A stretch of 64,000 nt of DNA from Collinsella sp. GTDB lineage: Bacteria; Actinomycetota; Coriobacteriia; Coriobacteriales; Coriobacteriaceae. Within the stretch, counting starts at the first letter, position 1; each line of letters opens with the position of its first letter. The notes beneath the pieces are model-generated. The model saw only the letters and a list, made by a program, of their open reading frames with translations. It was not told the DNA's origin and searched no databases. Shown here one piece after another: positions 49,200 through 57,845 of the stretch. The DNA is taken from NCBI GenBank assembly GCA_019414565.1, contig DXLU01000016.1, positions 26,331 to 90,330 of the forward strand. The letters are read 5' to 3'. Both the position numbers and the translations under genes were made by a program.

Positions 49200-51324
49200 G
49201 CGTTTCTGGTCTAGACGCGTTTTGACGCACCGTCCGAGCTGCCATCGCAAGCGAGGCGGCTTTATGGGTCGAGCCGGTGTCGATCTGTTTATCGAAGACG
49301 GCGCCTATACCACGCTTTCTTCTGCCGTGGTCATCCTAGTGGTGCTCACATTGTTGTTTTCGTCGACCGCGGCGATATGGAGCATGTCGCGTGCCGGGGA
49401 TACCCAGGTGGCGGCTGATAGTGGCGCGCTGGCGGGTGCCAACGTAGTGTCGTCCTATCACACGGCTGCCACGGTGGTTGATGCGAGCATCTTGAGTCTG
49501 GGGCTGGCGGGGTTTGCCACGATCGGGACGGGCCTGGTCGCCATCCTCATCCCGGGTGCCGAGCCGGTTGCCGGCAATATGGTCGACACCGGGATCGAGA
49601 TCATTAAAACGCGCAACAAGTTTGCCAAAAGCGCATCGGAAGGCTTACAGAAAATCGAGACGGCCCTGCCGTATCTGATCGCCGCGCGTGCCACGCAGGC
49701 GGTGTCGGCGCAGGATACCGATAGTGTGACCTATACCGGTACGGCGCTTGCCGTGCCCAGGACATCCGAGTCTGACTTCGCTGCGCTCAAAGGGTCAGAG
49801 ATCTCGACCGATACCATTAAAGACACATCAGATGATTTAGAGGGTGCGGCCGAGGAGCTGCGGAAGGCTTCTGAGGACACGGCGAAGGCTAAAGAGCGTG
49901 CTTGGCTGGCGGATTGTGGTGGGTCTGACAAGGGCTCGGTCGGCAGCTGTTCTTGCATGTGGGAGCGTGCGAAAAGCCTAACGGATCTCTCCGGTGTTCA
50001 AAATCCGCATTACTCATCGAGCGTTACGTGGGAGCCCCAAGTTGCCCTTGATCGCGCGAAGGACTACTACCATTGGCGTCTGACAAATGAGAAGCCCCAC
50101 GGCTCGAGTGTCGAGATGAAGGCAGAGTCTGCGGCGCGTAAGGCGTTTTATACCTATGCGAGCGCGGAGGTCGATCGGGCACATATAACCGAGAACGGAG
50201 ACAGGGTTTCCTCCTATATTCCGCTGCTGCCGCGCAACTCTGATGAGGTTCGGGCGACGGAGCTCTATACCGATGCGGTGTGGCCGACGAGCGTGAACGA
50301 TGACAAGGCGTATCTGCATTACGGGACGACCTGCCCTAACTATAAGAAAGGGACGCCGAGCGGATTTGCTTCGGTTGCCGATTACGATGGACAGGATAAA
50401 TGCAGCAAATGCCATTTTGGCGTTTCGTCGCTTGGTGCTGTTGCGGCGCCTTCAACCTCTATCGAAAACGGCTTCGAGTATCACTTTGACAAGTTTAAAG
50501 ACGCCCTGGAAGGCTACGTCGAATGCCGCAACAAAGAGCTCGAGCTCGAACGTCAGACCGAAGACGAGACCGACCGTGCGAGCAATGCGTTTGACCAGGC
50601 CATCAAAGCGCTTTCGGGCGAGCGTCCGCGTATCGCTCCTCCCGGTCGCAACGGCGTGGTTGCCTTTGCGGTTTCGGGTGCCATCTCGAGCCCCGATGAG
50701 CTCAACTCTTCGTTTAACACGGCAGTCAGGCTTGGCGATCGCGGTGCCATCTCTGCCGCGGTGCTGGCGCCCGATGAGGCGACGGCGCAAAACAACGTGC
50801 TTTCGCGATTTTTCTCGACATTGAAGGAACGCTCGGGTGGCGTTGCCGGCGTACTCGATGGCGTCATGGATGTCTGGGGACGGCTGCTTGTGGGATACGG
50901 AGACATCCAAGGTTCGGCCGACGAACTTATGGACGAGATGATTAAAGGCCTAGGAGGGGGCAGCGGCGCGTTGGGCTCCATCGCATCGTGGCTCGGCGAT
51001 ACCGTTTCGGCGTCCGTGGCGGCGTTGGATCTGGAGCCGTGCGACTTGCGCCTGCGAAAGCCGGTGCTGACTGATTCCGCCAACGTCATTAAGAGCCCGG
51101 GGTCTGACATTGCCGGTCTCTCTCAAGCGCAAGACAAGCTGCGAAGTATTCCGTTGGGCGTGACCGATCCCAAGGCGCTTTGCGAAGCGCTGGAATATCA
51201 AGTCGAGCGCACCATCAGCGGCACGACGTTCACGCTTGCGGAGATTCCGCTGCCCGGCGGCGGTTCCATCCCACTTACCGTCGATGTCACCACACTGGCG
51301 GGTGCCCTGGGCGGTGGGTCGTAA
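49171..51324 (+). CDS. tadG: TadG-like pilus assembly protein
   Basis: This 717-residue protein begins with a basic N-terminus and one membrane helix (LSSAVVILVVLTLLFSSTAAIWSMS, about residues 50-75). The TadG/Tad-helix motif DTQVAADSGALAGANVVSSYH follows (about 78-98). A long extracellular part contains Cys pairs (DCGGSDKGSVGSCSC; DKCSKCHFG) that may form disulphides or bind metal, and helical stretches. ATG 49171 has GGAGGGAG upstream. TadG proteins anchor the Flp pilus at the envelope; this one is longer than most. Confidence 0.82.
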   Translation: MIRGLLHGIKRFWSRRVLTHRPSCHRKRGGFMGRAGVDLFIEDGAYTTLSSAVVILVVLTLLFSSTAAIWSMSRAGDTQVAADSGALAGANVVSSYHTAATVVDASILSLGLAGFATIGTGLVAILIPGAEPVAGNMVDTGIEIIKTRNKFAKSASEGLQKIETALPYLIAARATQAVSAQDTDSVTYTGTALAVPRTSESDFAALKGSEISTDTIKDTSDDLEGAAEELRKASEDTAKAKERAWLADCGGSDKGSVGSCSCMWERAKSLTDLSGVQNPHYSSSVTWEPQVALDRAKDYYHWRLTNEKPHGSSVEMKAESAARKAFYTYASAEVDRAHITENGDRVSSYIPLLPRNSDEVRATELYTDAVWPTSVNDDKAYLHYGTTCPNYKKGTPSGFASVADYDGQDKCSKCHFGVSSLGAVAAPSTSIENGFEYHFDKFKDALEGYVECRNKELELERQTEDETDRASNAFDQAIKALSGERPRIAPPGRNGVVAFAVSGAISSPDELNSSFNTAVRLGDRGAISAAVLAPDEATAQNNVLSRFFSTLKERSGGVAGVLDGVMDVWGRLLVGYGDIQGSADELMDEMIKGLGGGSGALGSIASWLGDTVSASVAALDLEPCDLRLRKPVLTDSANVIKSPGSDIAGLSQAQDKLRSIPLGVTDPKALCEALEYQVERTISGTTFTLAEIPLPGGGSIPLTVDVTTLAGALGGGS

Positions 51325-51800
51325 TGGGCATCCGCACGCGCCTGTGCGAGGAGTGCGCCCAGGCGACGGTCGAGATGGCCGTGGTCACGCCCGTCCTGCT
51401 GGTTCTGGCGCTTATCGTGTACAACGTCATGGTCTTTGCCGGTGCGGTCGCACGCTTCGATCGCGTGGTGCCCGATATCGTGCTAGCACATGCCGTGGCG
51501 CCGAGCGGGGAGGGCGATGGCAGCTCCATCGATGCTTCCGCGACCGTTCAGGCTCAGATCCAACATGCCATGGAAGGCTATGACTTGCTGATCGAGGTCT
51601 CGAGCGAACAGGGTGCGACGACATCGGATGGCGGTTTGCTTTCGCTTTCCGGCACGTTTAGGACCTACACCTGCACCATGCACTATGAGCCGTGGCCGAC
51701 TTCTCTCAGCATCGCTGGCGTTCCGCTGGGGGCGCCGACAACGTTGTCGCACGAGCGCGCGGTGACGGTCGATCCATGGCGCCCGGGGGTGGTCATGTGA
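51324..51800 (+). CDS. Second TadE-like pseudopilin
   Basis: The 158-residue protein has the start MGIRTRLCEECAQATVEMAVVTPVLLVLALIVYNVMVFAG, a TadE helix preceded by Ala-Gln-Ala-Thr-Val-Glu as in the other pilins, then a soluble domain with one Cys. The ATG shares a base with the tadG stop. It is likely a minor pseudopilin. Confidence 0.8.
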   Translation: MGIRTRLCEECAQATVEMAVVTPVLLVLALIVYNVMVFAGAVARFDRVVPDIVLAHAVAPSGEGDGSSIDASATVQAQIQHAMEGYDLLIEVSSEQGATTSDGGLLSLSGTFRTYTCTMHYEPWPTSLSIAGVPLGAPTTLSHERAVTVDPWRPGVVM

Positions 51801-52156
51801 CCGCGGTCTCGTCCTACATCGCCTACGCGCGGGCACTCAATAGGCTGGGTTGGACGCCGGCGGAGTTTGTGGTGGCGGAGTCGTTTGTCGTGCGCCTGCG
51901 CGGCATGCTGGGACGGCATCCGGTTGCCGCCAACGGCTTGCCGCTCGTCATGGCGTTTCCACGCTGCTCTTCGGTCCATACGTGTTTTATGGCCTATCCC
52001 ATCGATATCGCCTTTATCGATGCACGTGGCTATGTCCTCGTATGCTACGAAAACGTACGTCCCTGGCGTATGTGCTCCTGCCCCGGCGCCTGGGCCGTAC
52101 TAGAGCGTCCTTCAATCATTGTTTCGACCCCTGCTCTCCAACGCGTGCCGGCTTAA
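51797..52156 (+). CDS. DUF192 family protein
   Basis: The 119-residue protein starts at GTG, overlapping the previous stop (GTGA). The DUF192 core is visible: RLRGMLGRHP, LVMAFPRCSSVHTCFMAYPIDIAFIDARGYVLVCYENVRPWRMC and a final AVLERP. The family is often secreted and of unknown function; this copy lacks a signal peptide. Its place as last gene of the tad operon suggests a link to pilus biogenesis, but that is inference. Confidence 0.82.
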   Translation: MTAVSSYIAYARALNRLGWTPAEFVVAESFVVRLRGMLGRHPVAANGLPLVMAFPRCSSVHTCFMAYPIDIAFIDARGYVLVCYENVRPWRMCSCPGAWAVLERPSIIVSTPALQRVPA

Positions 52157-52214
52157 GAATTGGCGACAGCGGACTTTCGTCATACGAAATTGGGTAAGAT
52201 GGAGGAGAAGATGC

Positions 52215-52480
52215 ATGGATGTTGAGATCCATCCCAACGCTAAAAAGCACCTGACGGAAAAGCAGGTGCTTAGCGCTTGGCTTGCGGTTACTGAGTGCAT
52301 TCGTCGCGAGCCGAAGGGCGAGCCGCTGAGATGGCTTGCGATTGGATGGCTCCCAGACGGACGAAGCGTGGAGCTTGTCGCGGTCGAGCTTGTCCGTGGG
52401 GGCTTATCATTCATGCCTTGTCTCCAGTCCAGAAGAAATTTTGGCAGGAGATTGAACGGGCTCGGCAAAGGGGTCGATGA
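52215..52480 (+). pseudogene. Frameshifted toxin-like gene of a toxin-antitoxin pair
   Basis: The frame opening MDVEIHPNAKKHLTEKQV, with GGAGGAG upstream, runs through DGRSVELVAVELVRGG. At the GGGGG run near 52398-52402 it passes out of register. The next frame supplies GLIIHALSPVQKKFWQEIE and ends at a TGA that overlaps the antitoxin ATG, exactly as expected for an operon. One extra G would restore an 87-residue protein resembling small DUF4258/BrnT-like toxins. As written the upstream frame continues to 52505. Sequencing error or slippage cannot be excluded. Confidence 0.7.
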
Positions 52481-52764
52481 TGGGCAAGACGTATACGGCC
52501 GCTAATGGTCAGGTTGTAACGGATGAAATGATTGACGCGTGGTGCGAGTCGTACGAGCGCGGAGAGTTTCCGGATGGCGAACACACCGTTGGTGGGATCG
52601 TGCATGGACGGCCCCCACTCTCAGGTGAGGGGACGGCAACGCTGTCGGTCAAGATTCCTCTGGGAATGAAGGAGGCCATTCGTCGACGGGCGGCTGCCGA
52701 GGGGATGACTCCAAGTGAGTTTGCCCGTGCGGCTCTGAGCGAAAAACTTCTTGCTGCCGGCTGA
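52477..52764 (+). CDS. Ribbon-helix-helix antitoxin-like protein
   Basis: The 95-residue protein has an N-terminal partner-binding region (TDEMIDAWCESYERGEFPDGEHTVGG) and a C-terminal RHH DNA-binding domain (TATLSVKIPLGMKEAIRRRAAAEGMTPSEFARAAL). It overlaps the reconstructed toxin stop by four bases. It is probably intact and able to regulate its own promoter. Confidence 0.8.
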   Translation: MMGKTYTAANGQVVTDEMIDAWCESYERGEFPDGEHTVGGIVHGRPPLSGEGTATLSVKIPLGMKEAIRRRAAAEGMTPSEFARAALSEKLLAAG

Positions 52765-52827
52765 TGCCTCTGACGTGCCGATTTAAAGAACCGAGGCTGT
52801 GCTCAAAAACTTTTTTAAAATTCTCGG

Positions 52828-52855
52828 TTGACCGGAACGCGTCCTTGGTTATACT
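52828..52855 (+). promoter_or_regulatory. tRNA-Phe promoter
   Basis: TTGACC and TATACT are 16 bp apart and end 32 bp before the tRNA. Confidence 0.75.
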
Positions 52856-52887
52856 AATCAAGCCTTGAAACAAGGCACACCTCAAAT

Positions 52888-52960
<73 letters not shown>

Positions 52961-52973
52961 CCTTGAATTGACT

Positions 52974-53003
52974 AGGACCTCTGCAAAGGGGTCCTTTTCT
53001 TTT
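52974..53003 (+). terminator. Terminator of tRNA-Phe
   Basis: AGGACC pairs with GGTCCT and is followed by TTTCTTTT. Confidence 0.85.
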
Positions 53004-53256
53004 ATGTAGGGTTCTGCGGAAACTGCGTCCCAGAATAAGGGCTCAGAACGGGACACACTTTCCGGTGCCTGCCTCCGGCGCGCGTACACACCTCGTCGCA
53101 CCATTCCGAGCCCGCCCGCCCCAGACATTCCTCCCACTTTCGCGTCACTTTACAGACCGTTCGGTCGCCTGTCCGCACACGCGGGTATACTCAAAACGAT
53201 ACTTATCCTATGCAATACGATGCGGGTTCGACCTGCATGATCCGAAGGGGGCAGTG

Positions 53257-54318
53257 ATGGAGAGGATACTCGGCGTTAATCTCTCTGGCTGGTTTATTCC
53301 CGAGCCTTGGGTGACCCCGTCGCTGTACGCGGCGACCGGTGCATCCAACGCGGCCGAGCTACAGGAGGCCATGGGTACCGCCGCTTACAACGAGCGCATG
53401 CGTCGTCATTACGAGACGTTTGTGAGCGAGGACGATTTTCGTCGCATGGCGCAGATCGGTCTCAATGCCGTGCGTCTGCCGGTGCCCTGGTATGCCTTTG
53501 GCTCACAGGAGTCCGATGCCTCCTACATATCGGTTGTCGATTACATCGACCGCGCAATTGAGTGGGCTGCCAAATACGACATCCGCGTGCTGCTCGATCT
53601 GGCAACCGTGCCCGGTGGCCAGGGCGATTCCAACGATTCGCCCACCACGCCGGAGGCTGTTGCCGAGTGGCATTCGTCCACCAACGGCCGTCATGTCGCA
53701 CTCGACGTGCTCGAGCGCTTGGCCGATCGCTATGGCGAGGCCGAGAGCCTGCTGGGCATTGAGCTGCTGGACACGCCGCAGATGAGCGTTCGCAAGAGCC
53801 TCTTCACCATGACGGATGGCATTCCCGCTCACTACCTGCGCAATTTCTATCGCGATGCCTACGAGCTCGTCCGTTCGTATATGCCCGAGGATAAGATCGT
53901 CGTCTTCTCGTCGTCGGGGCATCCCAGCGAGTGGAAGCATTTTATGCGCGGCGCCAAGTACAAGAACGTCTACATGGACCTTCACCTGTACCATTACCGC
54001 GACGAGTATGCGCTCGACATCACGAGCCCCCGCGGGCTGACGACGGCGATTTCGCGTAACAAGCGCGAGCTTAAAGAGGCGATTTCGACTGGGTTCCCCG
54101 TGCTGGTGGGCGAATGGTCGGGCGCGGCGATCTTTGCTAACTCGTCGGTTACGCCCGAGGGCCGCAATGCCTACGAGCGCGTGTTTATCGCCAACCAGCT
54201 GGCTTCGTTTGCGCCGGCTGCCGGTTGGTTCTTCCAAACGTGGAAGACCGAGAAGCGCATTGCAGCATGGGACGCCCGCGCGGCGCTCGGTACGCTCGAG
54301 CGCGGCATGATTGAATAG
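53257..54318 (+). CDS. GH5-like glycoside hydrolase-fold protein lacking the usual acid/base Glu
   Basis: The 353-residue protein has a TIM-barrel sequence like exo-beta-1,3-glucanases: GVNLSGWFIPEPWVTPSLY (residues 6-24), RLPVPWYAFG and DLATVPGGQGDSNDSP. The nucleophile region is PVLVGEWSGA with Glu286. At the acid/base position the family has Asn-Glu-Pro, but here it reads GIELLDTPQ (Asp172-Thr173). The usual DLHGAPG is DLATVPG. It may therefore be inactive, use another residue or bind rather than cut glucan. No signal peptide is visible. ATG 53257 follows GAAGGGGGCAGTG. The 53004-53256 gap shows no gene. Confidence 0.8.
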   Translation: MERILGVNLSGWFIPEPWVTPSLYAATGASNAAELQEAMGTAAYNERMRRHYETFVSEDDFRRMAQIGLNAVRLPVPWYAFGSQESDASYISVVDYIDRAIEWAAKYDIRVLLDLATVPGGQGDSNDSPTTPEAVAEWHSSTNGRHVALDVLERLADRYGEAESLLGIELLDTPQMSVRKSLFTMTDGIPAHYLRNFYRDAYELVRSYMPEDKIVVFSSSGHPSEWKHFMRGAKYKNVYMDLHLYHYRDEYALDITSPRGLTTAISRNKRELKEAISTGFPVLVGEWSGAAIFANSSVTPEGRNAYERVFIANQLASFAPAAGWFFQTWKTEKRIAAWDARAALGTLERGMIE

Positions 54319-54324
54319 GTTGAT

Positions 54325-55203
54325 ATGACGCAAAACAGCGCCCATACGGGCAAACTCTATGTGGTCGGCACGCCCATCGGCAACCTAGGCGACCTGTCCC
54401 CGCGCGTTGGCGAGGCTTTTGCCGCCGCCGATGCCATTTGCTGCGAAGACACGCGTGTGACGTCAAAGCTGCTGATGCACCTGGGTATTTCCAAGCCGCT
54501 TGTCCGTTGCGACGAGAATGTGATCGCTAGCCGTGCTGCCGGCCTGGTCGACCGTCTGCTGGCGGGGGAGACCCTCGCCTTTGCCTCGGACGCCGGCATG
54601 CCGAGCGTGTCCGATCCCGGCCAGGCGCTGGTCGAGGCGGCGCGTGAGGCCGATGTGCCTGTCGAAGTTATTCCCGGACCCTCTGCTTGCGTCACGGCAC
54701 TCGTTTCGTCCGGCATTCCCTGCGAGCATTTTTTCTTCGAGGGCTTTTTGGGCCGAAAGCACGGCGACCGTGTGCGCCGTTTGCAGCGCCTTGCCGTGGT
54801 GCCCGGCGCACTCATCTTCTACGAGTCTCCACATCGCATCGTGGCGACGCTCGAGGCCGTGGCGGAGGTCTTTCCCCAGCGTGAGCTTGCCGTCTGCCGC
54901 GAACTCACCAAGCTGCACGAGGAGGTCTTGCGCGGGCTCGCTGACCAGCTTGCCGAGGAGCTGCGTGCTCGCGGCGAGGTAAAGGGCGAGATTGCGCTGG
55001 TCATCGCGCCGCCGAGCGAGGACGAGGAGGCCGGCATCGCGCCGGTTGGCGCTGCGGTAGCGGATCCCGACGATGCCCTGCGCGAGGATATCCGCACCGC
55101 GCTCGAGGAGGGGGAGCCCGCCTCTGCGGTGGCCAAGCGCCTGTCTCAGAAGTATTCGCGCCGCAAGCGCGATGTCTATGCCATGGTGCTCGATATGCAA
55201 TAG
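54325..55203 (+). CDS. rsmI: 16S rRNA (cytidine1402-2'-O)-methyltransferase
   Basis: The 292-residue SAM-dependent enzyme modifies C1402 in the ribosomal P site. Signatures are LYVVGTPIGNLGDLSPR (residues 10-26), CCEDTRVTSKLL, ASDAGMPSVSDPG (SAM loop) and VIPGPSACVTALVSSGI. The C-terminal extension carries AVAKRLSQKYSRRKRDVYAMV. It starts six bases after the GH5 stop with a weak ribosome binding site, so it may be coupled to it. Confidence 0.95.
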   Translation: MTQNSAHTGKLYVVGTPIGNLGDLSPRVGEAFAAADAICCEDTRVTSKLLMHLGISKPLVRCDENVIASRAAGLVDRLLAGETLAFASDAGMPSVSDPGQALVEAAREADVPVEVIPGPSACVTALVSSGIPCEHFFFEGFLGRKHGDRVRRLQRLAVVPGALIFYESPHRIVATLEAVAEVFPQRELAVCRELTKLHEEVLRGLADQLAEELRARGEVKGEIALVIAPPSEDEEAGIAPVGAAVADPDDALREDIRTALEEGEPASAVAKRLSQKYSRRKRDVYAMVLDMQ

Positions 55204-55272
55204 ATGGAGGATATCCAGCCCTTGCGCTAGAATCATCCCCTGTATGCAACGTTTTTCTGGAGGACAAACCCC

Positions 55273-56874
55273 ATGGATCAAAGCAAGCCTTCGTTCTTTA
55301 TCACGACGCCCATCTACTACGTCAACGCCGATCCGCACCTGGGCACGGCTTATTCCACCATCATCGCCGACGTTCAGGCTCGCTATCGCCGCTCCGCCGG
55401 CTATAACGTCAAGTTCCTGACCGGCATGGACGAGCACGGCGAGAAGGTCGCCGAGGCCGCAGCCAAGCATGGCATGACGCCGCAGGAGTGGACCGACAGC
55501 CAGGCTCCGCACTTCAAGGAGCTTTGGAGCAAGCTCGAGATCTCCAACGACGACTTCATCCGCACCACCGAGCCGCGCCAGCATCATGCCGTGCAGTACC
55601 TGTGGGAGCGCATGAAGGAGTCCGGCTATCTGTATAAGGGCAGCTACGACGGTTGGTATTGCGTGCCTGACGAGACCTACTTCACCGATACGCAGGTCCA
55701 GAAGGGCGACGAGGAGTACGGCAGCGTCGGCCAGCATCTATGCCCCGACTGCCACCGTCCGCTTGAGCGCGTCCAGGAGGAGTCCTACTTCTTTAAGCTT
55801 TCCGCCTTCCAGGACAAGCTTCTCAAGCTCTATGACGAGCACCCCGACTTTGTCGAGCCTGCGTTCCGCATGAACGAGGTTCGCAGCTTTGTCGAGGGCG
55901 GCCTCAACGACCTTTCCGTGAGTCGCACGAGCTTTGACTGGGGCATCCAGGTTCCGTTTGACGAGGGCCATGTGACCTATGTATGGTTTGACGCGCTGCT
56001 CAACTATATGACGGCCGTCGGCTACGGTGTCGACACCGACGAGGCGCGTGCCGAGCTGGCCTATCGCTGGCCCGCGCAGTTCCACATCGTGGGTAAGGAC
56101 ATCATCCGCTTCCACTGCGTCATTTGGCCCGCCATGCTCATGGCCATCGGCGAGGCCCTGCCCGAGCACGTCTTTGCCCACGGCTTCCTGACCGTGCGCA
56201 ATGCCGAGACCGGCAAGGCCGAGAAGATGTCCAAGAGCCGCGGTAACGCCATCGCTCCGCAGGATGTTATCGACATGCTGGGCGTCGAGGGCTATCGCTA
56301 CTACTTTATGACCGATGTCGTTCCCGGTACCGACGGCGCCATCAGCTTCGATCGCATGGAGCAGGTCTACAACGCCGACCTGGCCAACAGCTGGGGCAAC
56401 CTTATCTCGCGTTCGCTCAACATGAGCGGCAAGTACTTTGACGGTTGCGCGCCCGCCAAGCCCGCATCGTTCGATGCGTTCGACAACCCGCTGGCAAAGA
56501 TCGCCGATGGCCTGGTCGACCGCTACATGGCCAAGATGGACGTGCTCGATTACGGCGGAGCCAAGGATGAGGTCATGGAGCTCATCCACGCCGCCAACCA
56601 CTACATCGAGGACTCCGAGCCCTGGGCACTTGCCAAGGACGAGGCCAAGGCTGACGAGCTGGCGTTTGTGATCTACAACCTGCTCGAGGCCATCCGCATT
56701 GCCGCTCACCTGCTGATGCCGCTCATGCCTCAGACCTCTGCCGAGGCCCTGCGCCGCCTGTCCTGCGAGAACGAGGCCGCGACCGACGACCTCAAGGGCA
56801 TTTGCGCTTGGGGCCTGCTTGCTGGTGGTCAGCCCGTCGAGAAGGGCGATCCGCTGTTCCCGCGTCTGGCGTAG
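55273..56874 (+). CDS. metG: Methionyl-tRNA synthetase
   Basis: The 533-residue class I enzyme charges tRNA-Met. HIGH-like motif is PHLGTAYS (residues 17-24, Leu in place of Ile), the zinc knuckle includes HLCPDCHRPLE, and KMSKS is in KAEKMSKSRGNAIAP (about residue 318). It ends after the anticodon-binding domain and lacks the C-terminal dimerisation domain. GGAGGACAAACCCC precedes the ATG. No SAM or T-box leader is visible. Confidence 0.96.
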   Translation: MDQSKPSFFITTPIYYVNADPHLGTAYSTIIADVQARYRRSAGYNVKFLTGMDEHGEKVAEAAAKHGMTPQEWTDSQAPHFKELWSKLEISNDDFIRTTEPRQHHAVQYLWERMKESGYLYKGSYDGWYCVPDETYFTDTQVQKGDEEYGSVGQHLCPDCHRPLERVQEESYFFKLSAFQDKLLKLYDEHPDFVEPAFRMNEVRSFVEGGLNDLSVSRTSFDWGIQVPFDEGHVTYVWFDALLNYMTAVGYGVDTDEARAELAYRWPAQFHIVGKDIIRFHCVIWPAMLMAIGEALPEHVFAHGFLTVRNAETGKAEKMSKSRGNAIAPQDVIDMLGVEGYRYYFMTDVVPGTDGAISFDRMEQVYNADLANSWGNLISRSLNMSGKYFDGCAPAKPASFDAFDNPLAKIADGLVDRYMAKMDVLDYGGAKDEVMELIHAANHYIEDSEPWALAKDEAKADELAFVIYNLLEAIRIAAHLLMPLMPQTSAEALRRLSCENEAATDDLKGICAWGLLAGGQPVEKGDPLFPRLA

Positions 56875-56917
56875 AGACCGCGCGAGCGCCATATCGGCAA
56901 TTTGCTGTTTAGATGTA

Positions 56918-56952
56918 AGGGCATGGCCGCAACGGTCCATGCCCTTTCGTTT
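56918..56952 (+). terminator. Terminator of metG
   Basis: AAGGGCATGG pairs with CCATGCCCTT and is followed by TCGTTT, a weak T-tract. Confidence 0.7.
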
Positions 56953-56984
56953 CAAGACGCCGCCATCATGCTAAGGAGGCAACT

Positions 56985-57845
56985 ATGACAACTTCGCCTT
57001 TGGCAAACCCCACGGCAACAAGGGAGCTGCTGGAGGAGTTTGGCCTTGCGACCAAGCATCGCCTGGGCCAGAACTTTCTAATCGACAATCATGTGATCGA
57101 GCGTATCTGCGAGCTTGCCGAGCTTGCAGGTGACGAGCGCGTACTCGAGGTGGGTCCGGGTTGCGGTACGTTGACACTTGCGTTGCTGCAGGAAGCGGCG
57201 TGCGTTACGTCCATTGAGGCCGATCCTGAGCTCGAACCGGTGCTCGACGCCCACGCCGCCGACTATGCCAACTTCCGCTTTATCATGGGCGACGCGCTTA
57301 AGGTGGGCCCGGAGCAGATTGAGCAGGCTGCGGGCGGTGAGCCGACGGTATTTGTCGCGAACTTGCCCTATAACGTGGCGGCGACGATCATTTTGCATTT
57401 TTTCCAGACGATGCCGGCGCTCAAGCGCGCCGTCGTCATGGTGCAAAAGGAGGTTGCCGATCGCATTGCCGCAGTGCCGGGCAACAAGACCTATGGCGGC
57501 TATACGGCAAAGCTTGGCCTGTATGCGCAGGTAACGGGTCGCTTTGAGGTGCCGCCGCGTTGCTTTATGCCGGCGCCACACGTGGACTCGGCCGTCGTGC
57601 GTATCGACCGTGTTGACGGTGTGGTGCCCGAAGGACTCGATCGCGAATTTGTGGCCCGCGTGATTGATGCTGCATTTGCTCAGCGTCGCAAGACCATCCG
57701 CAATTCCATGAGCGCCAACGGCTTTGCCAAGGACGTGCTCGATGCCGCCTTTGAGGCTTGCGGTATCGCACCCACCACGCGCGCCGAGACGCTCGATGTT
57801 GCCGACTTTGTCCGTCTGGCCCGGGAGCTTTCCCATGACGCTTAA
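56985..57845 (+). CDS. rsmA: 16S rRNA dimethyladenosine transferase KsgA/RsmA
   Basis: The 286-residue SAM enzyme dimethylates A1518 and A1519 of 16S rRNA. The N-terminus has LGQNFLIDNHVIERI (about residues 28-42), SAM motif LEVGPGCGTLTLALL, acidic loop IEADPEL and catalytic VANLPYNVAATIILH (about 125). The C-terminal domain has AQRRKTIRNSM. AAGGAGG precedes the ATG. Its end overlaps tatD by 11 bp. Confidence 0.96.
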   Translation: MTTSPLANPTATRELLEEFGLATKHRLGQNFLIDNHVIERICELAELAGDERVLEVGPGCGTLTLALLQEAACVTSIEADPELEPVLDAHAADYANFRFIMGDALKVGPEQIEQAAGGEPTVFVANLPYNVAATIILHFFQTMPALKRAVVMVQKEVADRIAAVPGNKTYGGYTAKLGLYAQVTGRFEVPPRCFMPAPHVDSAVVRIDRVDGVVPEGLDREFVARVIDAAFAQRRKTIRNSMSANGFAKDVLDAAFEACGIAPTTRAETLDVADFVRLARELSHDA

